DNA from: an uncultured Olsenella sp.
GTDB lineage: Bacteria > Actinomycetota > Coriobacteriia > Coriobacteriales > Atopobiaceae
Reading direction: 5' to 3'
Length of the DNA: 17,155 bases
Assembly (NCBI GenBank): GCA_959598545.1
Contig: CAUGFC010000034.1
Span: forward strand, 1-17,155
Part shown: piece by piece, positions 1 through 6,285 of the stretch
Position numbering within the stretch: the first letter of the stretch is position 1
Layout: each line of letters starts with the position of its first letter
Notes under the pieces: generated by a model
Seen by the model: only the letters and a program-made list of their open reading frames with translations
Database searches by the model: none
Told to the model about the DNA's origin: nothing
Translations under genes and position numbers: made by a program

Positions 1-795
1 CGCACCGAGCGGGCGCTGCGCGGGCTGGCGGGCTACTACGCCGAGGAGTCCCGCGTCATGGAGAAGATCCGCACGGCCGTGGGCTACCCCGCCGCGCTGC
101 TGTGCGTGATGAGCGTGGTGCTGGTCTTCACCGTGGCCGTCATCCTTCCGGTGTTCATCGGCGTCTACGAGGACATGGCCGGCTCGCTCACGGCGGGATC
201 GGGCCTGGCGGTGAGCGCGTCGATCGCCGTGGGCTGGGTCGCGCTGGTCGTGGTGGTGCTAGCGACGGCCGGCGCGCTCGTCGGCGTGGCCGCGAGCGGG
301 AGCGTCCGCGGGCAGGCGGCGATCGTGCGCCTGCTGGGTCGGCTGCCGCTCACGAGCGACGCCATGCGCCAGCTCGCGCTGTCGCGCTTCCTGGGGACGC
401 TCTCCACCTGCCTGGCCGCCGGGTCCAACGAGGACGCCGCCATGGAGGAGGCGCTGCGCACCGTGGAGAGCGGGGGGCTGCGCTCCGAGCTGGAGCCCGT
501 GCTCGCCGCGATGACCGACGTGAGCCGCGGGCTGGGGCTCGCGCAGGCGATCGCCAAGAGCGAGGTGCTCGAGCCCGCGCAGGCGCGCATGCTCTCCATC
601 GGCTCGCGCGCCGGGTCGACCGACGCCGTGCTCGAGCGGCTCGCCGAGGCGTGCTTCGACGACGCCGTCGCGCGCGTGGACCGCGTCATCGACGCGACCG
701 AGCCCGCGCTGGCGGCGTTTCTCACCGTGGCCGTGGGCGCAACGCTCGTCTCGGTGATGCTCCCGCTGATCGGCATCATGGGATCGGTGGGCTAG
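1..795 (+). CDS. Type II secretion F family / PilC-like platform protein (5' end outside window)
   Basis: Inner-membrane platform protein of a type IV pilus or type II secretion-like machine; it sits under the pilus and couples the ATPases to pilin assembly. The frame is open from base 1. The first in-window ATG (58) lies inside the conserved block, because the residues before it (LRGLAGYYAEES) and after it (KIRTAVGYP) form the typical T2SSF sequence, so the true start is upstream. Visible are membrane segments just after that block (about VMSVVLVFTVAVILPVF) and at the C-terminus (LTVAVGATLVSVMLPLIGIMGSV). Between them lies the second T2SSF repeat (LALSRFLGTLSTCLAAG, then ARMLSIGSRAGSTDAVLERLA). 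Only about 264 residues of a family normally near 350-400 are present. The stop is directly followed by the next gene's GTG, which indicates translational coupling. The assembly ATPase is presumably encoded upstream. Family assignment is secure; pilus versus secretion is not decidable here. Confidence 0.86.
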   Translation, partial: RTERALRGLAGYYAEESRVMEKIRTAVGYPAALLCVMSVVLVFTVAVILPVFIGVYEDMAGSLTAGSGLAVSASIAVGWVALVVVVLATAGALVGVAASGSVRGQAAIVRLLGRLPLTSDAMRQLALSRFLGTLSTCLAAGSNEDAAMEEALRTVESGGLRSELEPVLAAMTDVSRGLGLAQAIAKSEVLEPAQARMLSIGSRAGSTDAVLERLAEACFDDAVARVDRVIDATEPALAAFLTVAVGATLVSVMLPLIGIMGSVG

Positions 796-1110
796 GTGGG
801 CACCCGCAGGGACAGACGCGAGCGGCGCAGGTGGCCGTGGGTGCTGGCGGCGGTGGCCGTCGCGGGCACGCTGGCGGCCGCGGCGGGGCCCGCGGTCGCG
901 GGCGCCCTGCGCGAGCAGGGGGCGGCGAGCGTGCGCGACGCAGTCCTGCGCTCGGCGGCGCAGTGCTGCGCCATCGAGGGCTCCTACCCCCACACGCTGC
1001 GCCACCTGGAGCAGCACTACGGGCTCACGGTCAACCATGACGACTACGTAGTCATCTACGAGGCGTACGCATCCAACGTCACGCCGAGCGTGGTGGTGAC
1101 GCCGCGATGA
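796..1110 (+). CDS. Small pilus-operon membrane protein with QCCAIEGxYP motif
   Basis: A 104-aa protein beginning with GTG immediately after the stop of the GspF-like gene. It has a basic N-terminus (MGTRRDRRERRR), one membrane segment (about residues 15-37), then a compact extracytoplasmic part. The part QCCAIEGSYP...LEQHYGL followed by VIYEAYASNVTPSVVVTPR matches, from memory, a small conserved protein found beside GspF and PilT genes in Clostridia and Coriobacteriia. I know of no assigned function. The layout (basic head, one helix, short globular domain) resembles a minor pilin or pilus assembly factor, but no canonical prepilin cleavage motif is evident. It overlaps the next gene by 4 bases. 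No obvious separate ribosome site is visible, so it is probably translated by coupling. Confidence 0.75.
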   Translation: MGTRRDRRERRRWPWVLAAVAVAGTLAAAAGPAVAGALREQGAASVRDAVLRSAAQCCAIEGSYPHTLRHLEQHYGLTVNHDDYVVIYEAYASNVTPSVVVTPR

Positions 1111-1637
1111 GCGCGCGCATGGACCAGCTGCTCGACGCCATCGGCGAGGCGCGCGCGGCGCGCGGCGCCGAGCGCGGCGGGCGCTCGACCCACGTCTTCG
1201 CCGTGGCGCTTCTCGCCCTGTTCCTCCTGGCGCTGCTGGGCGCCATCGCCTTTGGCACGCAGGTCTACCAGCGCCTCAACGAGCGCTCCGGCGCGGCAGC
1301 GGACGCGCGCTCGCCGCTCGGCGTGATCGTGAACGCGGTGCGGGCCACCGACGCCCCCGGCTCCGTGGAACGCGGCGACGGGCCCGAGGGCGACGCGCTC
1401 GTGCTCGTGGAGCGGCTGGAGACCGGCACGTACGAGACGCGCTTCTTCCTGTGCGACGGCTGGCTTGTGGAGCAGTACGCCGTCGCGGGCGCGCCCTACG
1501 AGGCCGACGGCGCGACGCGGCTCGCCGAGGCCGGGTCCTTCTCGTTTGAGCTGGACGACGGGATGCTGACGGTGAGCTGCGACGCGGGAACCGCGCGGGC
1601 GGCGCTCCGCTCCCAGGTCGAGGGGGTGGCGTCATGA
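1107..1637 (+). CDS. DUF4860-like membrane protein of the pilus operon
   Basis: A 176-aa protein starting at ATG 1107 in an ATGA overlap with the preceding gene. Residues about 28-52 form one strong membrane helix (HVFAVALLALFLLALLGAIA). It is followed by GTQVYQRLNERS and a beta-rich outer domain with ETGTYETRFFLCDG and a cysteine pair (C in FLCDG and in TVSCDAG). This arrangement of helix, GxxVY, SPLGVIVNAVRATD and a final beta domain matches my memory of DUF4860, a family that accompanies type II secretion-like ATPases. The role is unknown; I infer an exported pilin-like or assembly component because every neighbour is a pilus gene and the topology is pilin-like. It overlaps the next gene by 4 bases. 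Confidence 0.72.
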   Translation: MSARMDQLLDAIGEARAARGAERGGRSTHVFAVALLALFLLALLGAIAFGTQVYQRLNERSGAAADARSPLGVIVNAVRATDAPGSVERGDGPEGDALVLVERLETGTYETRFFLCDGWLVEQYAVAGAPYEADGATRLAEAGSFSFELDDGMLTVSCDAGTARAALRSQVEGVAS

Positions 1638-2014
1638 GCGGGCGCGAGGCGATGCGCCCGGCGGCGCCCTGGCGCGGGACGGCCTTCCTCGTGGAGGCGT
1701 GCCTGCTGCTCGCCGTGGTCGTGGGCTGCGTGGCGGTGTTCGCCGCGCTCTTCTCGCGGGCGGGCCTCGAGGGGGCGCGGGCCGAGGAGCTCACGCGGGC
1801 CGTGGTGGCCGCGCGCGACGCGGCCGAGGTCTTTGCCGCCGAGGGGGAGGACGCCGCCGGCGAGCGCGAGGTCGGGGCGCTGAGCGTGCGCGTCGACGTC
1901 ACGGACGACGACGAGATCGCGGGGCTGCTGCGCGCCGTCATCACCGTGAGCGACGCCGAGGGCGCCGAGGTCTACCGGCTGGAGACCGCGCGTGCGGGAG
2001 GTGAGGAGTCGTGA
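1634..2014 (+). CDS. Pilin-like protein of the pilus operon, function unknown
   Basis: A 126-aa protein whose ATG overlaps the upstream TGA. Near the N-terminus RGTAFLVEACLLLAVVVGC has a glycine, a short hydrophobic stretch, a glutamate and then a membrane helix. That resembles a degenerate prepilin signal (G then hydrophobics with E near +5/+6), although spacing is one residue off the classical pattern. After the helix come an alanine-rich amphipathic helix (EELTRAVVAARDAAEVFAAE) and a beta-containing tail. I therefore suggest a minor pilin or pseudopilin, as inference. It overlaps the next gene by 4 bases (GTGA). The sequence is low complexity (Ala, Glu, Arg), typical of the local GC content, so family detection by eye is limited. 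Confidence 0.68.
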   Translation: MSGREAMRPAAPWRGTAFLVEACLLLAVVVGCVAVFAALFSRAGLEGARAEELTRAVVAARDAAEVFAAEGEDAAGEREVGALSVRVDVTDDDEIAGLLRAVITVSDAEGAEVYRLETARAGGEES

Positions 2015-2493
2015 GCCGACGTCTTGGGGCGCGCGCCGCGGGCGGAAGCGTCCGCATGGGCCCGGTTAGCCTGTTCGCGCTGGTCGTGGCGCTCTGCCTT
2101 GCCGTCATGGCCGTGCTCGCCGTGACGACGGCGCGCGCCAGCATGGCGCTCGCGGAGCGGCAGGCGGCCTTCACCGCCGACGACTACGCCAACGAGGCCG
2201 TGGGCCAGGAGCTGCTCGCGCGCGTGCGCGCCGTCGCCGAAGAGGGCGGTGCGGGCGCGGTGGGGGCGCGGCTTGACGACCTTCTCGCCGCCTGCTCCGG
2301 CGAGGACGGTCCGACCGTGACGGCGACCATCAACGAGGGGCAGCTCAGCGCGCACATCGAGTCCGCGAGCGGGCGCTGCCTTGACGCCGTTCTCGCCATC
2401 GGCGAGAACGGAGAGGTGAGCGTGGGGTCCTGGAGAGCGACCACGCTCTGGGACGAGGACACCGGCGACGTCCTTTGGACGGGCCAGGAGTGA
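2011..2493 (+). CDS. Single-membrane-segment protein of the pilus operon, function unknown
   Basis: A 160-aa protein with a GTG start overlapping the preceding stop and a purine-rich site (gaggtgaggag) a few bases upstream. Residues about 16-37 (MGPVSLFALVVALCLAVMAV) form a membrane helix. It is followed by TTARASMALAERQAAFTADDYANEAVGQELLARV, split here by family features: a long helix typical of proteins beside PilT in clostridial pilus-like operons. The C-terminal half is predicted beta-rich with one cysteine pair (AACSG, GRCLD). No function is known to me; I infer an exported pilus or secretion accessory protein from topology and position. The stop lies 11 bases before the ATG of the PilT-like gene. 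Confidence 0.7.
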   Translation: MSRRLGARAAGGSVRMGPVSLFALVVALCLAVMAVLAVTTARASMALAERQAAFTADDYANEAVGQELLARVRAVAEEGGAGAVGARLDDLLAACSGEDGPTVTATINEGQLSAHIESASGRCLDAVLAIGENGEVSVGSWRATTLWDEDTGDVLWTGQE

Positions 2494-2504
2494 CGGGAGG
2501 CATC

Positions 2505-3578
2505 ATGGATCTGACGGGCTTTCTCAAGGAGATGGTCGACGAGCGCGCGTCCGACGTGTTCTTCATCGCCGGCCTCCCGGTGACGTACCGCGCGGCCGGG
2601 CGGCAGGTCCGCCTGGGCGACGAGCCGCTCATGCCGGCCGACACCGAGGCCGCCGTGCGCGCGATCCTCTCGGCCGCGGGGCGCCGGACCGACTGGATCG
2701 AGGAGCAGGGCAACCACGACCTGGACTTCTCGTTTGCCCTGCCCGGCGTGGGCCGCTTCCGCGCGAACGTGTTCCGCCAGCGCGGATCGGTCTCGGCCGT
2801 GGTGCGCGTGATCCCCTTCGGGCTGCCCGACCCCGATGAGTTCGGCATCCCCGAGGAGGTGCTGCGCACGGCCGAGCTGCAGAAGGGCCTCGTGCTCGTG
2901 ACCGGCCCGGCGGGCGCGGGCAAGTCCACCACGCTGGCATGCATCGTGGACCGCATGAACCACGGGCGCTCCGGCCACGTGGTCACGATGGAGGACCCAA
3001 TCGAGTTCGTGCACCGGCACGGGACCTGCATCGTCACGCAGCGCGAGGTACCTACCGACGTGGCCACCTACGACGAGGCACTGCGCTCCGCCATGCGCGA
3101 GGCTCCCGACGTCATCCTGCTCGGCGAGATGCGCGACGCGGGCACGATCTCCACCGCCGTGACCGCGGCCGAGACGGCGCAGCTGGTCTTCTCCACGCTG
3201 CACACGACGGGCGCGGCGGGTACCGTGGACCGCATCGTGGACGCGTTCCCCGCGAGCCAGCAGCGGCAGATCCGCCTGCAGCTGGCCATGGTGCTGCAGG
3301 CCATCGTGAGCCAGCAGCTCGTGCCGACGGTCGACGGCGGCGTGACGCCCGCCTGGGAGATCATGGTGAGCACGCCCGCAATCCGCAACCTCATCCGCGA
3401 GGAGAAGACGCACCAGATCGACTCCGCAATCGCCGCGGGCGGCGAGCAGGGCATGCGGACGATGGACCAGAGCCTGTTTACGCTCGTGGAGTCCGGTCGC
3501 GTGGCACGTGACGTCGCGCTGCAGTACGCGGTGCACCAGGAGGCGCTCGAGCGGCGCCTGACGGCGGCGGGCCTCTAG
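2505..3578 (+). CDS. pilT: PilT-family twitching motility / pilus retraction ATPase
   Basis: Cytoplasmic hexameric ATPase that powers pilus retraction or depolymerization. From the ATG at 2505 the protein has 357 residues, close to the family's usual 345-370. This start is preferred over an upstream in-frame TTG because gggagg lies just before it and MDLTGFLKEMVDERASD is the normal PilT N-terminus. Motifs: Walker A GPAGAGKST (134-142), Asp box MEDPIEF (162-168), Walker B VILLGEMRD (203-211), His box STLHTTGAA (230-238), and AIRNLIRE (292-299), a hallmark of PilT-type rather than PilB-type ATPases. It is last in a tightly packed operon and is followed by a strong hairpin. With GspF and four small pilin-like proteins upstream it indicates a retractable type IV pilus-like machine. 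Confidence 0.93.
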   Translation: MDLTGFLKEMVDERASDVFFIAGLPVTYRAAGRQVRLGDEPLMPADTEAAVRAILSAAGRRTDWIEEQGNHDLDFSFALPGVGRFRANVFRQRGSVSAVVRVIPFGLPDPDEFGIPEEVLRTAELQKGLVLVTGPAGAGKSTTLACIVDRMNHGRSGHVVTMEDPIEFVHRHGTCIVTQREVPTDVATYDEALRSAMREAPDVILLGEMRDAGTISTAVTAAETAQLVFSTLHTTGAAGTVDRIVDAFPASQQRQIRLQLAMVLQAIVSQQLVPTVDGGVTPAWEIMVSTPAIRNLIREEKTHQIDSAIAAGGEQGMRTMDQSLFTLVESGRVARDVALQYAVHQEALERRLTAAGL

Positions 3579-3588
3579 GCGACGACGC

Positions 3589-3614
3589 GGGGCGGGGAGC
3601 TGGCTCCCCGCCCC
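3589..3614. terminator. Hairpin terminator between convergent pilT and RHH genes
   Basis: A perfect 12-bp inverted repeat (GGGGCGGGGAGC at 3589-3600 with its complement at 3603-3614) with a two-base nominal loop. It lies in the 39-bp gap between two converging genes, so it can serve both. The following bases (gtctcacttctc) are only moderately T-rich, so termination strength is inferred from the stem. Confidence 0.75.
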
Positions 3615-3617
3615 GTC

Positions 3618-3806
3618 TCACTTCTCGGGGTTGTCATCCTTCTCGGCCCCGCCCTTCTTGGGCAGCCGTCCCGCGCGACGCAGGGCGTCGCGCAGGATCC
3701 ACTCCACCTGGCCGTTGGCGCTGCGCATCTCGTCCGCGGCCCAGCGCTCGACCGCGGCCCAGACCTCTGGGTCTATGCGGAGCGGGTATTGCTTGCGGGC
3801 GGCCAC
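3618..3806 (-). CDS. Small Arc-like ribbon-helix-helix protein
   Basis: A 62-aa protein with a GTG start. QYPLRIDPEVWAAVERWAADE looks like the beta strand and first helix of a ribbon-helix-helix fold, followed by SANGQVEWILRDALRRAG as the second helix; the tail is charged (KKGGAEKDDNPEK). It matches the small Arc-type proteins often seen directly after SPFH-domain genes in Actinomycetota. The start is 12 bases after the SPFH stop, with AGGAA upstream of the GTG, so the two genes form one operon. RHH proteins of this kind bind operator DNA as dimers. The 12-bp palindrome in front of the SPFH gene is a plausible autoregulatory target, but this is inference. Confidence 0.8.
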   Translation of the reverse strand: MAARKQYPLRIDPEVWAAVERWAADEMRSANGQVEWILRDALRRAGRLPKKGGAEKDDNPEK

Positions 3807-3818
3807 GAGCTTGCGTTC

Positions 3819-4838
3819 CTACTGGTAGAGGGAGCCGGTGTTGAGGACGGGCTGGGCCTCGGACTCGCCGCAGAGGACGACCATCAGGTTGGACGCCATC
3901 ACGGCCTTGCGGTCCTCGTCGAACTCCACGACGCCGCCGTCGGAGAGCTCCTTGAGCGCCATGTCCACCATGGAGACCGCGCCCTCCACGATCTTCTTGC
4001 GCGCTGCGATGATGGCCTCGGCCTGCTGGCGGCGCAGCATCGCTTGGGCGATCTCGGGTGCGTAGGCCAGGTGCGTGAGGCGGGCGTCGTCCACGGAGAC
4101 GCCGGCGGGGGCGAGGCGCCGGTCGAGCTCCTCCTTGAGGGACTCGGATACCTCCTCGATGTTGGAGCGCAGCGTGATGGAGCTGTTGGAGGCGTCGTCG
4201 TCCTCCATGTGGTCGTAGGCGTAGACGCTGGCCACGTGGCGCAGGGCCGTCTCGGTCTGCATGGCAACGTAGCTGGGGTAGTGGTCCACGTCGAAGAGGG
4301 CCTTGGCGGTGTCGGCCACGTGCCAGACCACGACGGTCGCGATCTCGATGGGGTTGCCCATCTTGTCGTTGACCTTGAGACGGTCGCCGTTGAGGGTACG
4401 GGCGCGCAGGGAGACCTTGGTGGAGAGCGCCTTGGCCGCCGCAGCAGCCTTCACGGAGGGGGTGCCCTCCTCCAGGCTGACGTCGATGGAGGCACCGGTG
4501 CCGTCCGAGCCCAGGCTGTGGCTGTAGAAGGGGTTCACCCAGTAGAAGCCGGACTCGCGGACGGTGCCCACGTAGTTGCCAAAGAGCACGAGCACGCGGG
4601 CCTGGCCGGGCTGCAGCGAGAAGAAGCCGCAGGTGACAATAATGGCCACGATGAGCAGCACGATGCCGCCCACGAGCAGCGCGGGGCCCGTGGCGGGGGC
4701 GGGCACGCCGGCGTCCTCCGCGGTGGCGAGGATGATGATTCCCTGGACGATGCCCCAGATGGAGGCCGCGTACGCGGCCAGGGTGACGAAGAGCATGGGC
4801 CAACCCGATCCGGCGCGGGCCTGCTTCTCTACGGTCAT
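3819..4838 (-). CDS. SPFH / band-7 (stomatin-prohibitin-flotillin) domain membrane protein
   Basis: A 339-aa membrane scaffold protein. The ATG at 4838 is chosen because AGGAAAGGAA sits 7 bases upstream and the residues before it (in-frame start at 4922) are not hydrophobic or conserved. Residues about 15-37 (MLFVTLAAYAASIWGIVQGI) and 52-75 (LLVGGIVLLIVAIIVTCGFF) form an N-terminal membrane hairpin. The SPFH domain follows: SLQPGQARVLVLFGNYVGTV, ESGFYWVNPF, then MGNPIEIATVVVWHVAD, and the helical region LRSNIEEVSESLKEELDRRL. VDDARLTHLAYAPEIAQAML and QQAEAIIAARKKIVEGAV are characteristic of the family. SPFH proteins organise membrane microdomains or protease complexes; no specific partner is evident here except the RHH gene in the same operon. 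Confidence 0.92.
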   Translation of the reverse strand: MTVEKQARAGSGWPMLFVTLAAYAASIWGIVQGIIILATAEDAGVPAPATGPALLVGGIVLLIVAIIVTCGFFSLQPGQARVLVLFGNYVGTVRESGFYWVNPFYSHSLGSDGTGASIDVSLEEGTPSVKAAAAAKALSTKVSLRARTLNGDRLKVNDKMGNPIEIATVVVWHVADTAKALFDVDHYPSYVAMQTETALRHVASVYAYDHMEDDDASNSSITLRSNIEEVSESLKEELDRRLAPAGVSVDDARLTHLAYAPEIAQAMLRRQQAEAIIAARKKIVEGAVSMVDMALKELSDGGVVEFDEDRKAVMASNLMVVLCGESEAQPVLNTGSLYQ

Positions 4839-4895
4839 TGCAGTTCCTTTCCTGGTGTCGTGCGGGCCCGGGGTGGCCGCCTCGACTGAGGTCAT

Positions 4896-4907
4896 TGTGA
4901 TATCACA
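4896..4907 (-). promoter_or_regulatory. 12-bp perfect palindrome in the SPFH-RHH operon promoter region
   Basis: TGTGATATCACA is a perfect palindrome about 60 bases upstream of the SPFH start codon. On the minus strand TTGCAC lies about 14 bases before it and could be a -35 element, with the palindrome overlapping the -10 region (GATATC), which is the position expected for a repressor operator. The remainder of the 4839-5041 intergenic stretch holds one more hairpin (CGGCGC CAT GCGCCG, 4951-4965) and the ribosome site of the next plus-strand gene. Operator function is inferred. Confidence 0.42.
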
Positions 4908-5041
4908 TTGGTTTCTGTGCAAATGGAGAATCCGTCGAGACGGCGGCGAACGGCGCCATGCGCCGGGCGAGCGCGCATGTGGCAGCTAGCGGTAAGTTAC
5001 GCCTCGTAAGATGTGGGGCTCTTCGATTGGGGAGGTGCCTC

Positions 5042-6010
5042 ATGGGACTGAGCGTCGGGTTCGACTCTTCACTTCGCTACTGGCTCACCAAGACCGCGGA
5101 CGAAGCGCTCCCGGAACCTGCCGGCAGTGCCGCCATCGCACGAGCGACCGCCGGACTTCGGGAGGCGCGGGCGGAGTCGCTGCCGTTCGAACCGGACGAA
5201 CGACGGCCGCTGCACCTGCTCGTTCCCGACCGTCGGCTGGGACACAGAATGGACGGCGCCGTAGCCCACGTGATAAGCCGCCCGCTGCCAGAGGGCTCCC
5301 TCTGCCATCTCTCGGGAGACAACACGATAGCCTCGCCCGAGCTCACCTATGCGCAGATGGCCACGTCCGAGCCCTTCCTCGAAACCGTGCGCATCGGGTG
5401 CTATCTCTGCTCCACCTTCTCCATCGGCGACGACGGTCGTGACTACGTCGGTGAGCGGGGGCAGCTCACCACGGTAGAGGCTCTTCGTGACTATGTTGAC
5501 CGCCTCCCGCCGGGAACCCGAGGCGTGCGACGGGCTCGCGAGGCGCTCGCGTATGTCATCGACGGCCTGGCGTCGCCGATGGAGGTCTTCCTCGGAATGG
5601 GGTACGGGATGCCGCCGAACCTGGGAGGGATGGGGCCCTTTGTCATGCACGCCAACCAGAGGATCGAGATCGACGAGCAGATACAGGAGCTCCTCGGCTC
5701 CCGCTTTCTCAAGGGCGATCTCTACCTGCCCGAGTTCGGCACCGACCTCGAATACGACAGCCGCAGGTTCCATACAGGCCAATATCGTCTTGACCACACG
5801 CAGGCACGAAGAAACGCAATCGAGGCCATGGGGATCAAGACCATATCGGCGACCTATGGCCAGACAGACACCTTCGCGAAGTTCGAGAACTTCACCTGGA
5901 TGCTTCGGAAGAGGCTTGGACTCGACCAGCCAGAATACTCGCCCGAGGAGCGACAGGCACAGATGGCGCTCTACGACACCCTTCTTTCTCCCACAAGCCG
6001 CCTGTTTTGA
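5042..6010 (+). CDS. AbiEi/DUF559-like protein with C-terminal PD-(D/E)XK-type nuclease fold
   Basis: A 322-aa protein. ATG 5042 is chosen because GGGGAGG lies 6 bases upstream; an in-frame upstream start encodes an arginine-rich unlikely extension. The N-terminal half contains SPELTYAQMA (98-107) followed by IGCYLCSTF (118-126), which resembles the SPelLFlqlA...ELCGtY signature of AbiEi-like antitoxins and their relatives. After ASPMEVFLGMGYGMPPNLGG (177-196) comes LPEFGTDLEYDSRRFH (229-244), then RLDHTQARRNAIEAMGIKT (249-267). This pattern, acidic DLEYDS with H and later D...R.N..E..GIK, is that of Vsr/DUF559 PD-(D/E)XK-like domains. I recall such proteins in many copies in Coriobacteriia with no assigned function. 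No partner toxin gene (AbiEii) is adjacent. The gene is followed by two hairpins of a shared 12-bp sequence. Confidence 0.8.
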   Translation: MGLSVGFDSSLRYWLTKTADEALPEPAGSAAIARATAGLREARAESLPFEPDERRPLHLLVPDRRLGHRMDGAVAHVISRPLPEGSLCHLSGDNTIASPELTYAQMATSEPFLETVRIGCYLCSTFSIGDDGRDYVGERGQLTTVEALRDYVDRLPPGTRGVRRAREALAYVIDGLASPMEVFLGMGYGMPPNLGGMGPFVMHANQRIEIDEQIQELLGSRFLKGDLYLPEFGTDLEYDSRRFHTGQYRLDHTQARRNAIEAMGIKTISATYGQTDTFAKFENFTWMLRKRLGLDQPEYSPEERQAQMALYDTLLSPTSRLF

Positions 6011-6019
6011 GCCATCGAT

Positions 6020-6068
6020 TCATCGAGTCTGTAGTTTTTGGCGCTGTCGCTTAGTACAGACTCGATGA
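6020..6068. repeat. Inverted repeat 1 of the TACAGACTCGAT family
   Basis: The arm TCATCGAGTCTGTA at 6020-6033 is exactly complemented by TACAGACTCGATGA at 6055-6068, a 14-bp perfect inverted repeat with a 21-base loop. It starts 10 bases after the stop of the AbiEi-like gene. No T-tract follows, so a standard intrinsic terminator is unlikely. Confidence 0.8.
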
Positions 6069-6101
6069 GCAACTCATCTACAAGCGGCTTCTGTCTCGAA
6101 A

Positions 6102-6146
6102 ATCGAGTCTGTACTTCGGGGTACGCCGAAAAAGTACAGACTCGAT
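6102..6146. repeat. Inverted repeat 2 of the TACAGACTCGAT family
   Basis: The arm ATCGAGTCTGTACTT at 6102-6116 is exactly complemented by AAGTACAGACTCGAT at 6132-6146 (15 bp). The stem can be extended by CGG/CCG inside the loop. It shares the 12-bp core with inverted repeat 1, giving four copies of TACAGACTCGAT in 127 bases. Between here and the rlmD ribosome site (6147-6274) I see only GC-rich spacer. Confidence 0.8.
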
Positions 6147-6285
6147 GAACCGGAGGCACAAATCGGGCCCGGAGACCGCGGCGCGCGACGCTTTCAACGG
6201 GCGGAGGGTCCCACGAATGACCCGGAGCCGGTTGGAAGGGGCGCGCGCCGCCTCGGTCGGGTATGCTTGCTGCGAAGGAGGCCCC

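Noticed and set aside
2475..2504. Alternative TTG start of pilT ten codons upstream
   Set aside because: No ribosome site fits it, it overlaps the preceding gene, and the conserved PilT N-terminus begins at the ATG at 2505.
3789..4889. Large plus-strand open frame of 366 codons opposite the SPFH gene
   Set aside because: It is the antisense shadow of a well-supported SPFH gene; its His/Val/Gly-rich composition is typical of complement-strand reading in high-GC DNA.
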